A stretch of DNA of 64,000 nucleotides from Pseudoips prasinana (lineage: Eukaryota > Arthropoda > Insecta > Lepidoptera > Nolidae), in the NCBI GenBank assembly GCA_951640165.1, contig OX621246.1:5667001-5731000 (forward strand), written 5' to 3'. Positions 1 through 10,282 of this stretch are shown here, in pieces. Under the pieces are notes generated by a model. The model was not told the DNA's origin. It made no database searches and saw nothing but the letters and a program-made list of their open reading frames with translations. Numbering within the stretch: the stretch's first letter is position 1; the number at the start of each line of letters is the position of its first letter. The position numbers and the translations under genes are program-made.

Positions 1-12
1 GGGCACAGCTAG
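1..12 (+). mobile_element. Helitron 3' terminus (cut by window edge)
   Basis: The first bases, GGGCACAGCTAG followed by T, match the 3' end of the complete HEL-1 copies at 23897-24208 and 35551-35853. The CTAG end followed by a host T is the Helitron signature. The rest of the element lies outside the window. Confidence 0.6.
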
Positions 13-13
13 T

Positions 14-300
14 ACCTTAATATAGACAGAACCATTCAGACGATATGTAGTAAAAATATAGCTAAAACTATAAATTTTGATAATTAAATTTAAACATAAT
101 CTCTTTGACAATAACTAATTACAAGCTAAATATCATTGCTATTATAAAATAGATTTTATAAATGTTTTCATACAATCCGTGTACCTAAATATATATGTAA
201 CTAGAAATAATAATGTATACAACTATATTACTACAAACATGTTCTGACTATTTACAAGCGCTTTTTTAAAGTCTACGTGAATAAAAACCTTTTTCATTTT
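14..300 (+). mobile_element. LINE-3 3' end (5'-truncated non-LTR retrotransposon)
   Basis: This stretch matches in order, with small gaps, the reverse complements of 39957-40235 and 41072-41395. All three share AGACAGAACCATTCAGAC near the 5' side, then CATGTTCTGACTATTTACAA, then AAAGTCTACGTGAATAAAAA before an A-rich tail. No coding sequence is left. The A-rich AATAAA tail and 5' truncation point to the 3' UTR of a non-LTR retrotransposon. The clade cannot be told from the UTR alone. Confidence 0.65.
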
Positions 301-431
301 ATTTGATTTAAAAAAACTAAAGATATATTTAAAAAAAAACTGAAAGTCGTTTCTTAAGATGGTGTTACTTGGTATATTCTTCTGAACCAAGGGAGAACCA
401 GTGTAAGAGTAAAGTATAGTATAGTAGAGAC

Positions 432-858
432 CTGGGTCTCTACCGGCTAAGTCGCAGAACATCGTTTTCGTGAATGGTGTTCAAATAAATAAAGGTTGAA
501 AATTACTTAATCAATCGTTAAATAGGCTTCCATGACCACATGTGACGTCATAAATGGTCCGGAATCTATTGTCAACGTTGAAGGCGATTTAACGATTGAT
601 TAAGTCATTTTTAACCTTTATTTATTTGAACGCCATTCACGACCATTTATGACGCCACATGTGCTCATGGAAGCCGATTTAACGATTGATTAAGTCATTT
701 TTAACCTTTATTTATTTGAACGCCATTCACGACCATTTATGACGCCACATGTGCTCATGGAAGCCGATTTAACGATTGATTAAGTCATTTTTAACCTTTA
801 TTTATTTGAACGCCATTTAAGAAATCGATGTTCGGCGACTTAGTCGGTAGAGCCCCTG
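432..858. mobile_element. MITE-1 fold-back element with internal tandem duplication
   Basis: The ends are inverted copies of each other: CTACCGGCTAAGTCG on the left and its near-complement on the right, continuing inward through AAATAAATAAAGGTT and AATCGTTAAAT. Two further copies are at 11841-12087 and 58988-59230. This copy is longer because a 90-bp internal unit (591-680, 681-770, then a partial unit) is repeated. No ORF is present, so it is non-autonomous. No clear target duplication was found. CAGGGG...CCCCTG termini in the other copies would suit a hAT-type element, but that is inference. Confidence 0.75.
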
Positions 859-1399
859 TTCCTGAAAGTGCCGTGCCGATATTGCATGTGCACCCCAGGC
901 ATGAAAATTATCATTTGGTTTTACCGCACTTTGTTTTTGGTTAGAACATGATATTCCGGATATCATTTAGATTTTTCTTTGTTAACATACTGTTTGTATT
1001 TACTTTGAACTAAAGAGAGTTGTTTGGGGTTCCACACCGCATGCTAAAGTCTCTTCAGAGTGCGATTCTGAAATGAACATATGTGCTAGACATATGTATG
1101 TACATTTCAGTAAATTCTGTTGCCAACTGGAGACACAGACACAAAAAGCCATCAATCGATTCAAAAATAATGTATTTAAACATTACATACCCATTATTTT
1201 TGGCCTGAAATTAAGCATGGGCAAGTGAATACGCAGGTAAATCGAAAAATTCCTACGTAGCACCATTGATTCTTCTTCGTACGAACTTTGTGCCATTCCA
1301 CCAGGTCTCTGCTGGCTACGTAAATAAATTGTAAATTGTTGTCCTATTGATTAAGTTTTGGTCTTAATTAATAAGAATCATTGTATATTTTTATGTAGA
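859..1399. other. No gene recognised
   Basis: AT-rich sequence. I see no ORF of note, no match to the other repeats of this window and no convincing signal. Confidence 0.5.
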
Positions 1400-1585
1400 C
1401 AACGCTCGCACTAGGTAATCTAATCCCTGTGTCGCGGGGTACTTTACAAACATATAATAGACGGACACAAATTACATCTAGACTCAGAACAACTATTTAT
1501 GGGTCACACAAATAGTTGTCCGGCGCGGGACTCGAACCCGCGACACGAAGCGGCGAGGCGACTGTCTTAGCCGCTGCGCCACACA
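1400..1585 (-). mobile_element. SINE-D, tRNA-derived
   Basis: On the minus strand a tRNA-like head has the internal promoter B box GGGTTCGAGTCCCGC, then a body containing AACTATTTGTGTGACCCATA and GAGTCTAGATGTAATTTG. Other copies are at 29609-29790, 30071-30540 and 40545-40722. The CGACACGAAGCGGCGAGG stretch is part of the tRNA head. It is a retroposon, not a working tRNA gene. Confidence 0.75.
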
Positions 1586-2178
1586 TGCAGTCAATTGCTA
1601 TTCTATTGACATAATTAATTATAGTTTTATTATATGTAGGTATAGATGTAGATTAGCTGTTTTGTTCTAATTATGTTTTCTCTTTGTTGTGTTTTAGTTT
1701 TAACATAGATTTATGTTTTTAAAATATTTAAGTATATATACCGTTAATATTACATAAACGAGCGCGTCTCGCCAACAAGCTTTGTCGCTTGGCGAGGAAC
1801 AATTTAATTGTAAAAATGAAATTTTATTTTATGAATAAAAGATTTTAAAAAAATGTTAAGTAATTTGAGTTTTATTATATGTTTAGGTCTTATCGATACT
1901 TACCTATCCTACGAAATTTCGCCCACTAATCTCATTTTACCAAGTGTATTCTAAGTTTTTTCCATCAAAAGCGGTTCGTCATGATGGATTAACGGCTGTT
2001 ATCTGGGCTGGCGCCTCGGCGGGGCGCCGCGCCGGGCGTTATCGTGATTTCCTAGATATCACTGGCATAGTCCCTACATGGCGCTTATTCTTATCAATGC
2101 AATGTATGGTTAGTACATACTACATACACACATGCGGAAGTATGATATACTAAAATACTGCATTTTTTTTTGAAACTT
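1586..2178. other. Unclassified; possible retroposon 3' end
   Basis: It contains a short hairpin, CTCGCCAA...TTGGCGAG at about 1770-1798, followed by ATGAATAAAAGATTTTAAAA at about 1830-1850. That arrangement of a structured motif then a poly(A)-type tail is typical of retroposon 3' ends, but no other copy was found here. A GC-rich patch at about 2008-2040 is unexplained. Confidence 0.3.
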
Positions 2179-2459
2179 AGTTCCTTATCGCGCGTTGTTA
2201 AAGGGGGCTAGACGGAAAAAAATCTTACGAAAATTTGTCACGACACTTTTTGCAGCTGTGCGGCGTGCGCATGTTTCTCTGCCTGTCTCTCTATCTCTCT
2301 CTTATAGAAAGCAAGCCAGATATTTTCATTTCTATTTCAAATTGAACAGTGTGGTGTCGCTACGATTATTTTTGTTGAGTGTATACCTACAGGTTGTTTG
2401 TACATAATAAATAATAAAAATAACTTCGTTCCATCCGGGTGTCTCTTGACACCTCTCAA
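2179..2459 (+). repeat. REP-2 dispersed repeat, uninterrupted copy
   Basis: It matches 23665-24260 along its length: CCTTATCGCGCGTTGT, CAGCTGTGCGGCGTGCGCAT, a CT-rich stretch, AGAAAGCAAGCCAGATATTT, and TAACTTCGTTCCATCCGGGT. The second copy is split by a Helitron exactly at ACATAA/TAAATAA, which is intact here at about 2402-2411. The repeat class is unknown and there is no convincing ORF. Confidence 0.75.
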
Positions 2460-2475
2460 GTTTTTTTTATGTCAG

Positions 2476-2612
2476 AGGTCGACAAACAACCAAGTGGGTC
2501 ACCTGATGGTAATTATCACCGCCGCCCATGGACACTCGCAACACCAGAGGAGTTGCGGGTGCATTTCCGGCCTTTAAGAGTCAGCAAACAAGTGTTGCTG
2601 ACCCTTCCCCCC
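2476..2612 (+). repeat. REP-3 dispersed repeat
   Basis: It shares GTGGGTCACCTGATGGTAA, GCCGCCCATGGACACT and CAACACCAGAGGAGT with 11426-11540 (plus) and, more diverged, 59275-59390 (minus). No ORF or tRNA head is apparent. The class is unknown; a LINE 3' UTR is possible. Confidence 0.6.
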
Positions 2613-2640
2613 CACCCCGATGAGCTCTGGCGACCTTGAC

Positions 2641-3187
2641 AGAAACACAACATTAAATTATTAAGGAAGGAATGTCTTCTGTAAGGTGGAGGTTCCTCCC
2701 CAGTCGGGCTGCTCTTCGAGCGAAAAAACGCTGTGCCCTACCTCTCTTAAAATTAAAATGATTCAGTTTTGTTGAAGAAAATGGTAACAAATACGTTCCT
2801 TTTTACGTGGTGGAAATGCTCATATCGCATGTCATGTAGGCCTTGATCCACTAAATTCACCACAGTAGCCAGCCTCACAGTGCTTGTAGCGGGGGCTCTG
2901 GGTTCTCGTGAACGATTTCGCCAGTACCCCTGCTGTACATTGCAGCCTCCGCGAGACTCACACCCTCGGCACGAATGCCTCCCCCCCTCCCCAGCACGCA
3001 CAAGCGCGTTTAGGCAACCTGAGCTACAGCAGGTTACCTCTTCCCGGGACCGCTTATACAGGACGAATGGAGTTCCCTTCCTCCAAACGTCTACAAATAC
3101 ATAACACTAGTAAAATATATAATATTCTAATGTTATGACATGGGTAGAAATGGATAAATGGTTTGTATGTATCCACTACTTACTAGT
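2641..3187. other. No gene recognised
   Basis: This stretch is slightly GC-richer than its surroundings. Short open frames on both strands overlap each other and show no domain or codon pattern I can support. Confidence 0.45.
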
Positions 3188-3395
3188 AATATCCTGCGGC
3201 ATTATTCACACACGGCGTTCTGATCCCAAAGTAAGCAGATATTGTACAATTTTTTGTAAATTCATACATATCTATATTTACACCTAGACTCAGGACAAAG
3301 AGACATGTTCATGCACACAAATATCTGCCCTGAGTGGAAATAGAACCAACGACCTGCGGCGTTAAAGGCAAGTATATACCAATATATATATATAT
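3188..3395 (-). mobile_element. SINE-B, tRNA-derived
   Basis: Minus-strand copy. The left side has the 3' domain, TATCCTGCGGCATTATTCAC and TCTGATCCCAAAGTAAGCAG. The centre has AGACTCAGGACAAA. The right side has a decayed tRNA head with ACGACCTGCGGCGTTAAAGG. Related copies recur about a dozen times in the window. Confidence 0.7.
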
Positions 3396-3519
3396 ATATT
3401 TCTAAGTTTGCCACTTCCTGGTTATTCCTCTGTCAAACTGTTAACTTATCACAGGTTTGAACCTTATATCCTTCATGATCATATTATCTGAAAGACTTTG
3501 TCCACTGCTGGACAAAGGA

Positions 3520-3612
3520 CAAAATAGCGAGTCAGACTCGCACTTGGCCGGTTTTTATAGATAATGGTACGGAACCCTTCATGCGCGAGTCCGACTCGCA
3601 CTTGGTTTTTTT
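3520..3612 (-). repeat. REP-1 terminal fragments (two)
   Basis: There are two adjacent copies of the REP-1 end containing the 15-bp palindromic core GCGAGTCGGACTCGC (minus strand): about 3526-3557 and 3568-3612. The full repeat is about 600 bp, at 12507-13104 and 36952-37536. Confidence 0.6.
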
Positions 3613-3726
3613 TTTGTTTAAAAACTATAAACAAGATGGTTTTTAATTATGTTTCATACGTCAAGCAATTCAATTTGAACATTTTCTATCAATCTTCTTA
3701 TCAAACATGCTGAGTTTTCAAGGTGG

Positions 3727-3900
3727 ATATCATTATCATCATATCAGCCGTAAGACTTACACAGTTTGGCATGAGCCTCCCACAAGGATCTCCACAAATA
3801 CCGGTCTTCCACTACCCGCATCCAGAGCCTTCTGACAACCCTCAGGGATCGGTCCATCTTGTAGGAGCGCCTACGCTGCGTCTTTCGGAACTGGACACGA
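3727..3900 (-). mobile_element. RTE-like LINE 3' end fragment
   Basis: On the minus strand it encodes a decayed version of the C-terminal LINE motif seen better at 44180-44445 (W-M-R-V-x-E-D-R-x-x-W-R-S-L). A stretch related to GGACAAAG..CATCATATCAG and a (TGA)n-like tail on the left side follow. It is a 5'-truncated insertion. Confidence 0.6.
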
Positions 3901-4146
3901 ATTAAATTAACTCCAACCGAGTTTATTCTACTAATAATAATTGAATAGTTGGGTAACACCTCTTATCGTACAAAATACAGATTAAAATTTAGTCACTTAT
4001 TGTAAGCTTGGCTTTATAATTGGAATTTAATCGCAATCAATTTATACCACAGCAAGACAGGATATCATTTTTAATGATGTGAATGAGTTTGCAGTATGAG
4101 CTGTGAAATTAATGTCCCGTTTGATAATTATAATAATCTGTAGTGA

Positions 4147-4665
4147 CTGTAGTGCACCGATGTTGGCGCGGTTTTCATAACGATCTGTATTGCCCGGATG
4201 TGAGCGCGGTTTTCATAATAGTCTGTAGTGCACCGATGTTGGCGCGTTTTTCATAACGATATGTATTGGCCTAATATGAGCCCGGTTTTCATAATAGTCT
4301 GTAGTGCACCGATGTTGGCGCGTTTTTCATAACGATATGTATTGCCCGGATGTGAGCGCGGTTTTCATAATAGTCTGTAGTGCACTGATGTTGGCGCGTT
4401 TTTCATAACGATATGTATTGGCCTAATGTGAGCCCGGGTTTCATAATAGTCTGTAGTGCACCGATGTTGGCGCGGTTTTCATAACGATATGTATTGGCCT
4501 AATGTGAGCCCGGGTTTCAAAATAGTCTGTAGTGCACCGATGTTGGCGCGGTTTTCATGTTAATCCGTTGTACACCGATCCAGGAATGGTTTCCATAATA
4601 ATGTGTAGTGTACTGATGTTGACGCGGTTTACATAATAAACTGTAAGGCACCGATGTTGGAGCAA
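4147..4665. repeat. Minisatellite, 38-bp monomers in 76-bp dimers
   Basis: Eleven clear monomers run from 4147 to 4558, followed by about three degenerate ones. Type A monomers begin CTGTAGTGCACCGATGTTGG and type B monomers begin ATGTATTGGCCTAATGTGAG. Both end in GCGCGGTTTTCATAA plus CGAT (A) or TAGT (B). Strict A-B alternation with a 38-bp step gives a 76-bp higher-order unit: A at 4147, 4223, 4299, 4375, 4451 and 4527; B at 4185, 4261, 4337, 4413 and 4489. No ORF and no unique spacers. Confidence 0.9.
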
Positions 4666-5053
4666 TAATCAAACTAAAACATTTAAAAAGTAATTAATTA
4701 AAAAAAGTATAAAATCTACCGCCAGCTAAAGCTGTTGTATAAAAAGACAACATAAATTTGGGAACAACTTCCATACCTAACTCATCTATACCATCTCATA
4801 TGTGTATCATTTAATGGTATAAATGAATTAGGACATAATACCGCCGGCAAAAAATATGCACATGTAATATGATATGCAGGCACCAATATGATACCGACAC
4901 GTGTTTCAATCTTTTACAGACCATTCTCAAGGGGTGCTAAATCGTCGACTGATCTGAAGCGATTAAATATCAACTAGCAATTACCAGAATTAATTTTGTA
5001 TTTTGATTGACGATTATAATTAGCCTAAGAGGCTTTCACCGTTTCATCTGACA
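4666..5053. other. No gene recognised
   Basis: AT-rich flank between the minisatellite and the piggyBac-like element. I see nothing further in it. Confidence 0.45.
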
Positions 5054-5057
5054 TTAA

Positions 5058-6911
5058 CCCTTAATTTGGCAAAGATTAAAATGCCATAAAATTCCATTTT
5101 TTTTAACGAAAATGTGTTGTAGACGTTTATGAGGGTTACAGAAAAATTATTAAAAAAATAAAGAAACTTCAGTTTTCATGAAAAACTATGTATGCCACAG
5201 CATACATTGCCAAACGCACAGAAAAACATAGAGGAAAGGTGGTGTATGTCGTGACATACATTGCCAATTACAATACAAATAAAGAATATAAAAAAATCGC
5301 TACCCCCCCTTTAGGAACCCTTGTAGGAAGGTGTGAACATAATATTATGATAATAAAAACACGTCTAATAACGCCTAGAAATTGCCAGCATAACTAATCA
5401 CGCATAATATGATAGTCTAGTTGACAATTCCTAGGACTTGCCAGTTACGAAGCACAGACGGACTTGGTATTTCATGCATATCAGAGTCGTTAGATATATA
5501 TCGTTTCATTATCTTGAGCTAAGCAATTATATCAATTTTTTTGTAATAAAGGTCCGACTTAGTAATATTTGTCGGAATCACGACGGATTTGTTGATATCG
5601 TTTTTGAGGCATCAAATTGGCTACGAGATGGTATCTGTATCACAAACTCCAGTAATTTATATCAGATGGCATACTCACAAAACCCATGATAATATGTCAT
5701 GTCATATATCATGAAAAAAAAATCCCGCAATTAATTTTCAGTCAATCCAAGAGACGTCTAGTTTGGAATATTGGATATGCGTTTGTTTGCTCTAAGATAT
5801 CTGGTAAATTGTGAGGGGAAAAGAACTTGTAGAAATAATCCCGTGAAGTATTCGTCGAGATTGTCCGTGTGAACTGAGTCTTGTTCTCTAGTTGCAATGT
5901 GCCGATAAACCGTTTTTTCCATTGATAATTCAGAGTGAACGTTATGATTCATCTGGGTCGTTGAGTTACAGAAACAATGGGAAGTTGCGATCTGGTTTTA
6001 CGGGGAAGCGACCTGGAAGCAGCAGTAGCCCTTATGTGAGTGGCAGCTAATAGTAAATTAGCTACTTGCTGATGGTTCAGGTGGTGCAGCAGGTGCAGGA
6101 GTTGCTGACGTTGCAAGAGTAGCTGGGAGTGACGGAATGTCCCTCAGTATCGGCACTTTAGTACAATTAGGTTCAAGAGAAGGGCTTGAATAGGCACTTT
6201 GAAACATTGCTATGAGTCGAAAATTTTTGCGGTGGGAAAATATTGAGTCTTTCAGTAGAACTATTAATAGAAGGTGCAGAAGAAGTAAACATAGAAAGCG
6301 GTATTTACACACGTAATTCGTCCTGAAGGTCAGAATTTTCACTACCGTCAAAGGGTGCATTCTTTGCGGGCACAATCGCTAAAATTCTACCACCGCGAGA
6401 TTGTAGCCTTCGCTGTTTGACAACGAAAAAATAGCTTGCTATAAAACTAAGTTAGCCTAAAAAGCAACCGCATATTGGCAATGTATACTGTGACATACAA
6501 ACAAAATGGAGGGTATTTCTTTACAAACTTGGCAGTGTATGTCACAGCATACATCATGTTAATTATCAAAATAGAACCATTTTATGTAAATAGAACTTCA
6601 TAAATATCATCATATACATTCCATTACATAATAAACCTTACATTTTTATCATTACACCTATTCAAAACTATGTAATATTCAAAATTAAAGTATAAATACC
6701 TGGGGCAACAGAGTTGACGATCACCGGGTAGCCATTTTTTTTAAGAAATGTCAAAATGGGTGTGTTTAAGATTGTGATTTATATTTTTCAGCAAAATTAA
6801 TTAGTTTTGTGTTATGGAAAAAATAATTATTTACACGCAAATTGCTTTTTGTTTAACAAATTATTTTTTATAAAGTCATGTATGACAGTACATACCATGC
6901 CAAATTAAGGG
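5058..6911 (-). mobile_element. piggyBac-like element, decayed, 1854 bp
   Basis: Perfect 14-bp inverted termini, CCCTTAATTTGGCA (5058-5071) and its complement (6898-6911), are each flanked by TTAA (5054-5057 and 6912-6915). TTAA targets and CCC-starting ends are the hallmark of the piggyBac superfamily. Subterminal copies of a CATACATTGCCA-like motif occur inside both ends. The minus strand carries a broken N-terminal piece of a transposase (separate entry). The catalytic C-terminal half appears to be lost, since the family is usually about 2.4 kb or longer. It would depend on a transposase supplied in trans. Confidence 0.85.
5580..6425 (-). pseudogene. piggyBac-like transposase remnant, N-terminal, frameshifted
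   Basis: Read from the right, minus-strand pieces in changing frames give RGGRILAIVPAK followed by an acidic stretch ENSDLQDEL (about 6405-6315). Next comes EYFTGLFLQVLFPSQF, then after a +1 shift ILEQTNAYPIFQTRRLLD (about 5830-5760). TENxLRDFF follows, and then MGFVSMPSDINYWS and VANLMPQKRYQQIRR (5687 down to about 5585) with in-frame stops. The Q-T-N-x-Y motif, the MP-x-x-x-YW block and the MPxKR block are what I know from the conserved region before the catalytic core of piggyBac-type transposases. Several stops and frameshifts make it non-functional, and no DDD catalytic core is recognisable downstream. Confidence 0.75.
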
Positions 6912-7125
6912 TTAACGAAGTAATGCGTTTATATAAATATTCGTACAAGAATATCCTTGTAGTATGTGTACGTATATTTGCGCAATTAATTCCACCCGCG
7001 GTAAGGTCTGTGGTATGTTCTGTAGTTAAGACCCATTACTGGCTACCATTTTCGTATACAAACGTATTTCCACTTACATATTTCTGGCGGGATATTAAGA
7101 CAAGACGTAAGACGTGGTCGCTCAC

Positions 7126-7425
7126 TATGGGCCTTACCAGGCGGCTCAAGGTCACCCAAAGAGCAATGGAAAGGGCTATGCTTGGAGTTTCCCTGCGAGA
7201 TCGAATCAGAAATGTTGAGATCCGCAGGCGAACCAAAGTAACCGACATAGCCGTAAGAATTGCCAAGGTGAAGTGGCAGTAGGCAGGGCACATAGCTCGT
7301 AGAGCCGACGGCCCCTACAAGATGGACCGATGATCTTGTGCGGGGCGCTGGAAATCGCTGGATGCGGAGGCCTTTGTCCAGCAGTGGAAGTCTTTCGGCT
7401 GATATGATGATGATGATTAAGACGA
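7126..7425 (+). pseudogene. RTE-like LINE C-terminus and tail
   Basis: The plus-strand frame contains RAMERAMLGVSLRDRIRN and RRRTKVTDIAVRIAKVKWQ, then breaks at a stop (TAG at about 7279). After an internal deletion it continues as a P-T-R-W-T-D-D-like segment and the 3' tail CCAGCAGTGGAAGTCTTTCG ending in (ATG)n. The same order appears at 44180-44445. In the autonomous element this region lies C-terminal to the reverse transcriptase. The RTE clade is my assignment from this C-terminus and the trinucleotide tail, and it is not certain. Confidence 0.7.
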
Positions 7426-7546
7426 GATATTTTTTACTTAATATTTATTATACGTTGGCTGGTCTGTCGGTCTAGTGTTTAGTAACCCTGACTGCTAAGC
7501 CAGAGGTCGTGGATTCGATCCCCAACTAAAACAAATCAGTGTGATG

Positions 7547-7824
7547 AGTACTAATATATATATATATAAAATCAATGCCACTTTTCGTTGTAATGTTATA
7601 ACTCAACAACGCCGTTACCGATTTGGCTAATTTTGGTCTTACATTATTCGTGGAAGTCCAGGGAAGGTTTGTACGTAGAGGAAATTTTAGAAGCGTCTTG
7701 AAAAAGTGTAAAATCAACATCTTTCAGCAATTTAAAATATGTTTTTGTTTGAATAAATGAACTTAATAATCATTTTTTTTATTACTATGCCTTATACGTA
7801 GCGAAGCACGTACCGGGCCGCTAG
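7547..7824 (+). mobile_element. Helitron-like element inside SINE-C
   Basis: It ends GGGCCGCTAG before T, a CTAG terminus, with a short GC-rich stretch just inside. The 5' side merges into a TA microsatellite, so the exact TC start is not clear. It is non-coding. Its interior differs from HEL-1, so it is another non-autonomous subfamily. Confidence 0.6.
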
Positions 7825-7874
7825 TATAATATATATCTGTGCCTGGGGGCAATTAATTTATAATATGTATGTAT

Positions 7875-7961
7875 AGCGCACGACCGGCAATTGTGGAGAT
7901 CTTTGGGGGAGGCCTTTGTCCAGCAATGGACGTCTTTCGGCTGATATGATGATGATGATGT
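7875..7961 (+). mobile_element. RTE-like LINE tail with 10-bp target duplication
   Basis: CGACCGGCAATTGTGGAGAT, CCAGCAATGGACGTCTTTCG and a (GAT)n tail are flanked by ATGTATGTAT at 7865-7874 and 7962-7971. This is a short 5'-truncated retrotransposition event into SINE-C. Confidence 0.75.
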
Positions 7962-8068
7962 ATGTATGTATTTAGAAATATATAAGTATGTTTATTCGTT
8001 ATCAGATTGCCATATTTTGGAATCAGATGGCAGTGTATTAGTTGTCTCAAGATATTTATTTAAATAGT

Positions 8069-8341
8069 TTATACGAAACGGCAAGAGCGAGGTTGGAAGA
8101 TACTTGTCTTTCATGCCGCAGGTCGTAGGTTCGATTCCCACCCAGGACAGATATTTGGGTGCATAAACATTTCTGTTTGTCCTGCGTGTGGGTGTAATTA
8201 CCTACATACGTATGTATGTATTTACAAAAGAAAATCATATCGGTAGCATATCAGTTATCTGGTTTCCATAGTACAAGCTCTGTTTGGTTTGGGATCTGAT
8301 GACCGGATGTGAATAATGTCCGAGAATATTATTATTATTAC
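8069..8341 (+). mobile_element. SINE-B
   Basis: It has a decayed tRNA head (CTTTCATGCCGCAGGTCGTA, B box GGTTCGATTCC), a body with TTTGTCCTGCGTGTGGGTGT, the 3' domain TTTCCATAGTACAAGCTCTG and a (TTA)n-like tail. Confidence 0.75.
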
Positions 8342-9568
8342 ATAATACCCAACCGTTCGTTATTTGAAACATGTGATTATTTAATCACGTTGTAAACAAA
8401 TCATAAAAAGGTCAGGCTTAGGTCATTGTCTAGTAGTTTACTAAAAAAATCGGTTAATTTCCGGAGAATAAAGTTGGAGAATACAAATATATATTGATTT
8501 TAGTATTGTTCTTATTTACACACGTGTATTTAAAGAGTGAGACAGTCTTGGCATTAGCAATTCCTCTTAAGTAACTAATTACGGGGCTTGTACCTTGCAA
8601 CATTGTAACTGAACAGCTGAACTGAGAAAAGCAGCCAATGAACTAGTTATGAACTATTAATGTGTATCAACATTACTTCACCTTTATTCTTAAAGCGCTT
8701 ATCGACCATTCCTATGTATTTCAAATTTAAATTCTTTCATATAGCATTAAGAGTATATTTTGGAATGGATCCGAATGTTCGTAGGTCATTTTAGAAAAAG
8801 GTGACGATGATTTGACTGGCAAACGTCCAAATGCAGCATCGCCAAGACGCGTATTAATTAATTATCACACGAATCGTTTACATTTGGAGCCAACCTATCA
8901 ACATAGTTGAGTTCATTCATCACTTTCTTAATAAAATATTAAGTTACTTACTTGTGCCTACATTTTTCTTTACATAGATTCTTAATCAATCTCAGTCAAT
9001 CTAAACTATACTCCATGCCAGAAATACTCAAACTTTTTTTTGGGGGCCAAAACATGTTACAGTCACTATGGTACGATGACATTTCATCCATACGAAATCA
9101 AGTCATAGAGTTAAACTAGTCTAATAGAAGGTACTTTACCTCAAATGGAAATCAAACAAGGTGTTCCGATTGGTATCAATTTAAACATCGAAACATAAAC
9201 ACTATCGATTCCACAGAACATAATCTATAATCGATAACAATTATATCGAGCATTCGATCGTTCGGCGAATAGCGTGAATCGCTCGTTTGTTCTCGGTTAC
9301 GTATCATTCGAATTGTGAACGTTCTTGAATAGCCATCCACCATTTCAATTGATTTGAAAATTTAATTCTATTGCTATTAACATACGACTCAATTTTATAC
9401 TTATTTCTAATGGTTGATAGGACTTTAGAGTGGGACGCGGCAGTATGATTCACAAGAAATGATAGAATGCATCGCTATTTTTTGTTGACACTGCAATGAC
9501 GTCAAGAGGTGCAAATATTAGATACGTACGCTCAAAACAACTAGTGTATGTACTAGCACTAGATAATT
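8342..9568. other. No gene recognised
   Basis: This is one of the longer stretches free of the window's repeat families. A cluster of CGAT-containing sites, including ATCGATT and AATCGATAAC, lies at 9200-9290. I see no exon or recognisable ORF. Confidence 0.45.
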
Positions 9569-9781
9569 CTAGGTATTTAATAATGTTATAAACAAAAACT
9601 GATCAGTAAATTCTACATTTTTAGAGTTCTCTATCAAAATGATAAATAGGAACCACCCGTTTGGTGCAACTCCGTCTGTCGGTCTGTCCATCTGCTGAGA
9701 CAGCTTCGAGTAAAAAAAAAAGTTTATATATTTCTTCCCAGAGGGGTAGGCATGGACAAGGCGTGAGTCTATGGATATATA

Positions 9782-9897
9782 CAGACGCCAGCACATCAAG
9801 CTACCCCAATCTGTCCAATTTCCCGAATTGAAAGTGAACCTTATGGTTATGCGATAAAGTTGAAAATTTATAAAAGAAATTTGACAGATATATTTCT
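9782..9897. mobile_element. MITE-2, truncated copy
   Basis: After TA (9780-9781) it begins CAGACGCCAGCACATC, then CTACCCCAATCTGTC, matching the terminus of the complete copy at 17924-18059. The right inverted end is lost after AAATTTGACAGA. Confidence 0.65.
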
Positions 9898-10282
9898 TAC
9901 CCCACCGAATTGAAAGTTTTTTTTTAATACATCCTGTTTAGCTTAGCAATCTGTCATAGACATTTAGCTGTTTCATTGTCTGAGCATGCCTGTGTTTTTT
10001 TTTTTAAGTTGAAAATATTTTGGTTTTATTTGAATAGATGACCGATGAGGGTGTCTAAAATTTCAAAAAATAGTCAGTTGGAAAAAGCGCCTAATGTAGG
10101 GGCATTATTAATTAATTATGAAAAATATTTTACTATACCTACCGGTATTCGTTGTCAACTTATGATTGTTATGCAACAATTAATGATATTACTCTTGACA
10201 TTTGTGATGCAAAAATCTGATATAATCATAGTTGATATATGTTTGTTTACTTGAAGATAACCAAAAAAATGGTCTGTGTGGC

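Larger units (their letters stand above)
7452..8042 (+). mobile_element. SINE-C split by a Helitron and an RTE tail
   Basis: The tRNA-like head is at 7460-7530 (GACTGCTAAGCCAGAGGTCG, B box-like GATTCGATCC). The body is interrupted at about 7547-7824 by a Helitron and again at 7875-7961 by an RTE-like tail. It resumes as TTAGAAATATATAAGTATG and ends with the shared 3' domain (ATCAGATGGCAGTGTATTAG). An uninterrupted relative is at 56885-57135. Confidence 0.75.

Noticed and set aside
4147..4665. CRISPR-like array (regular short repeats)
   Set aside because: The repeats are contiguous 38-bp monomers with no unique spacers, in a eukaryotic context. It is a minisatellite.
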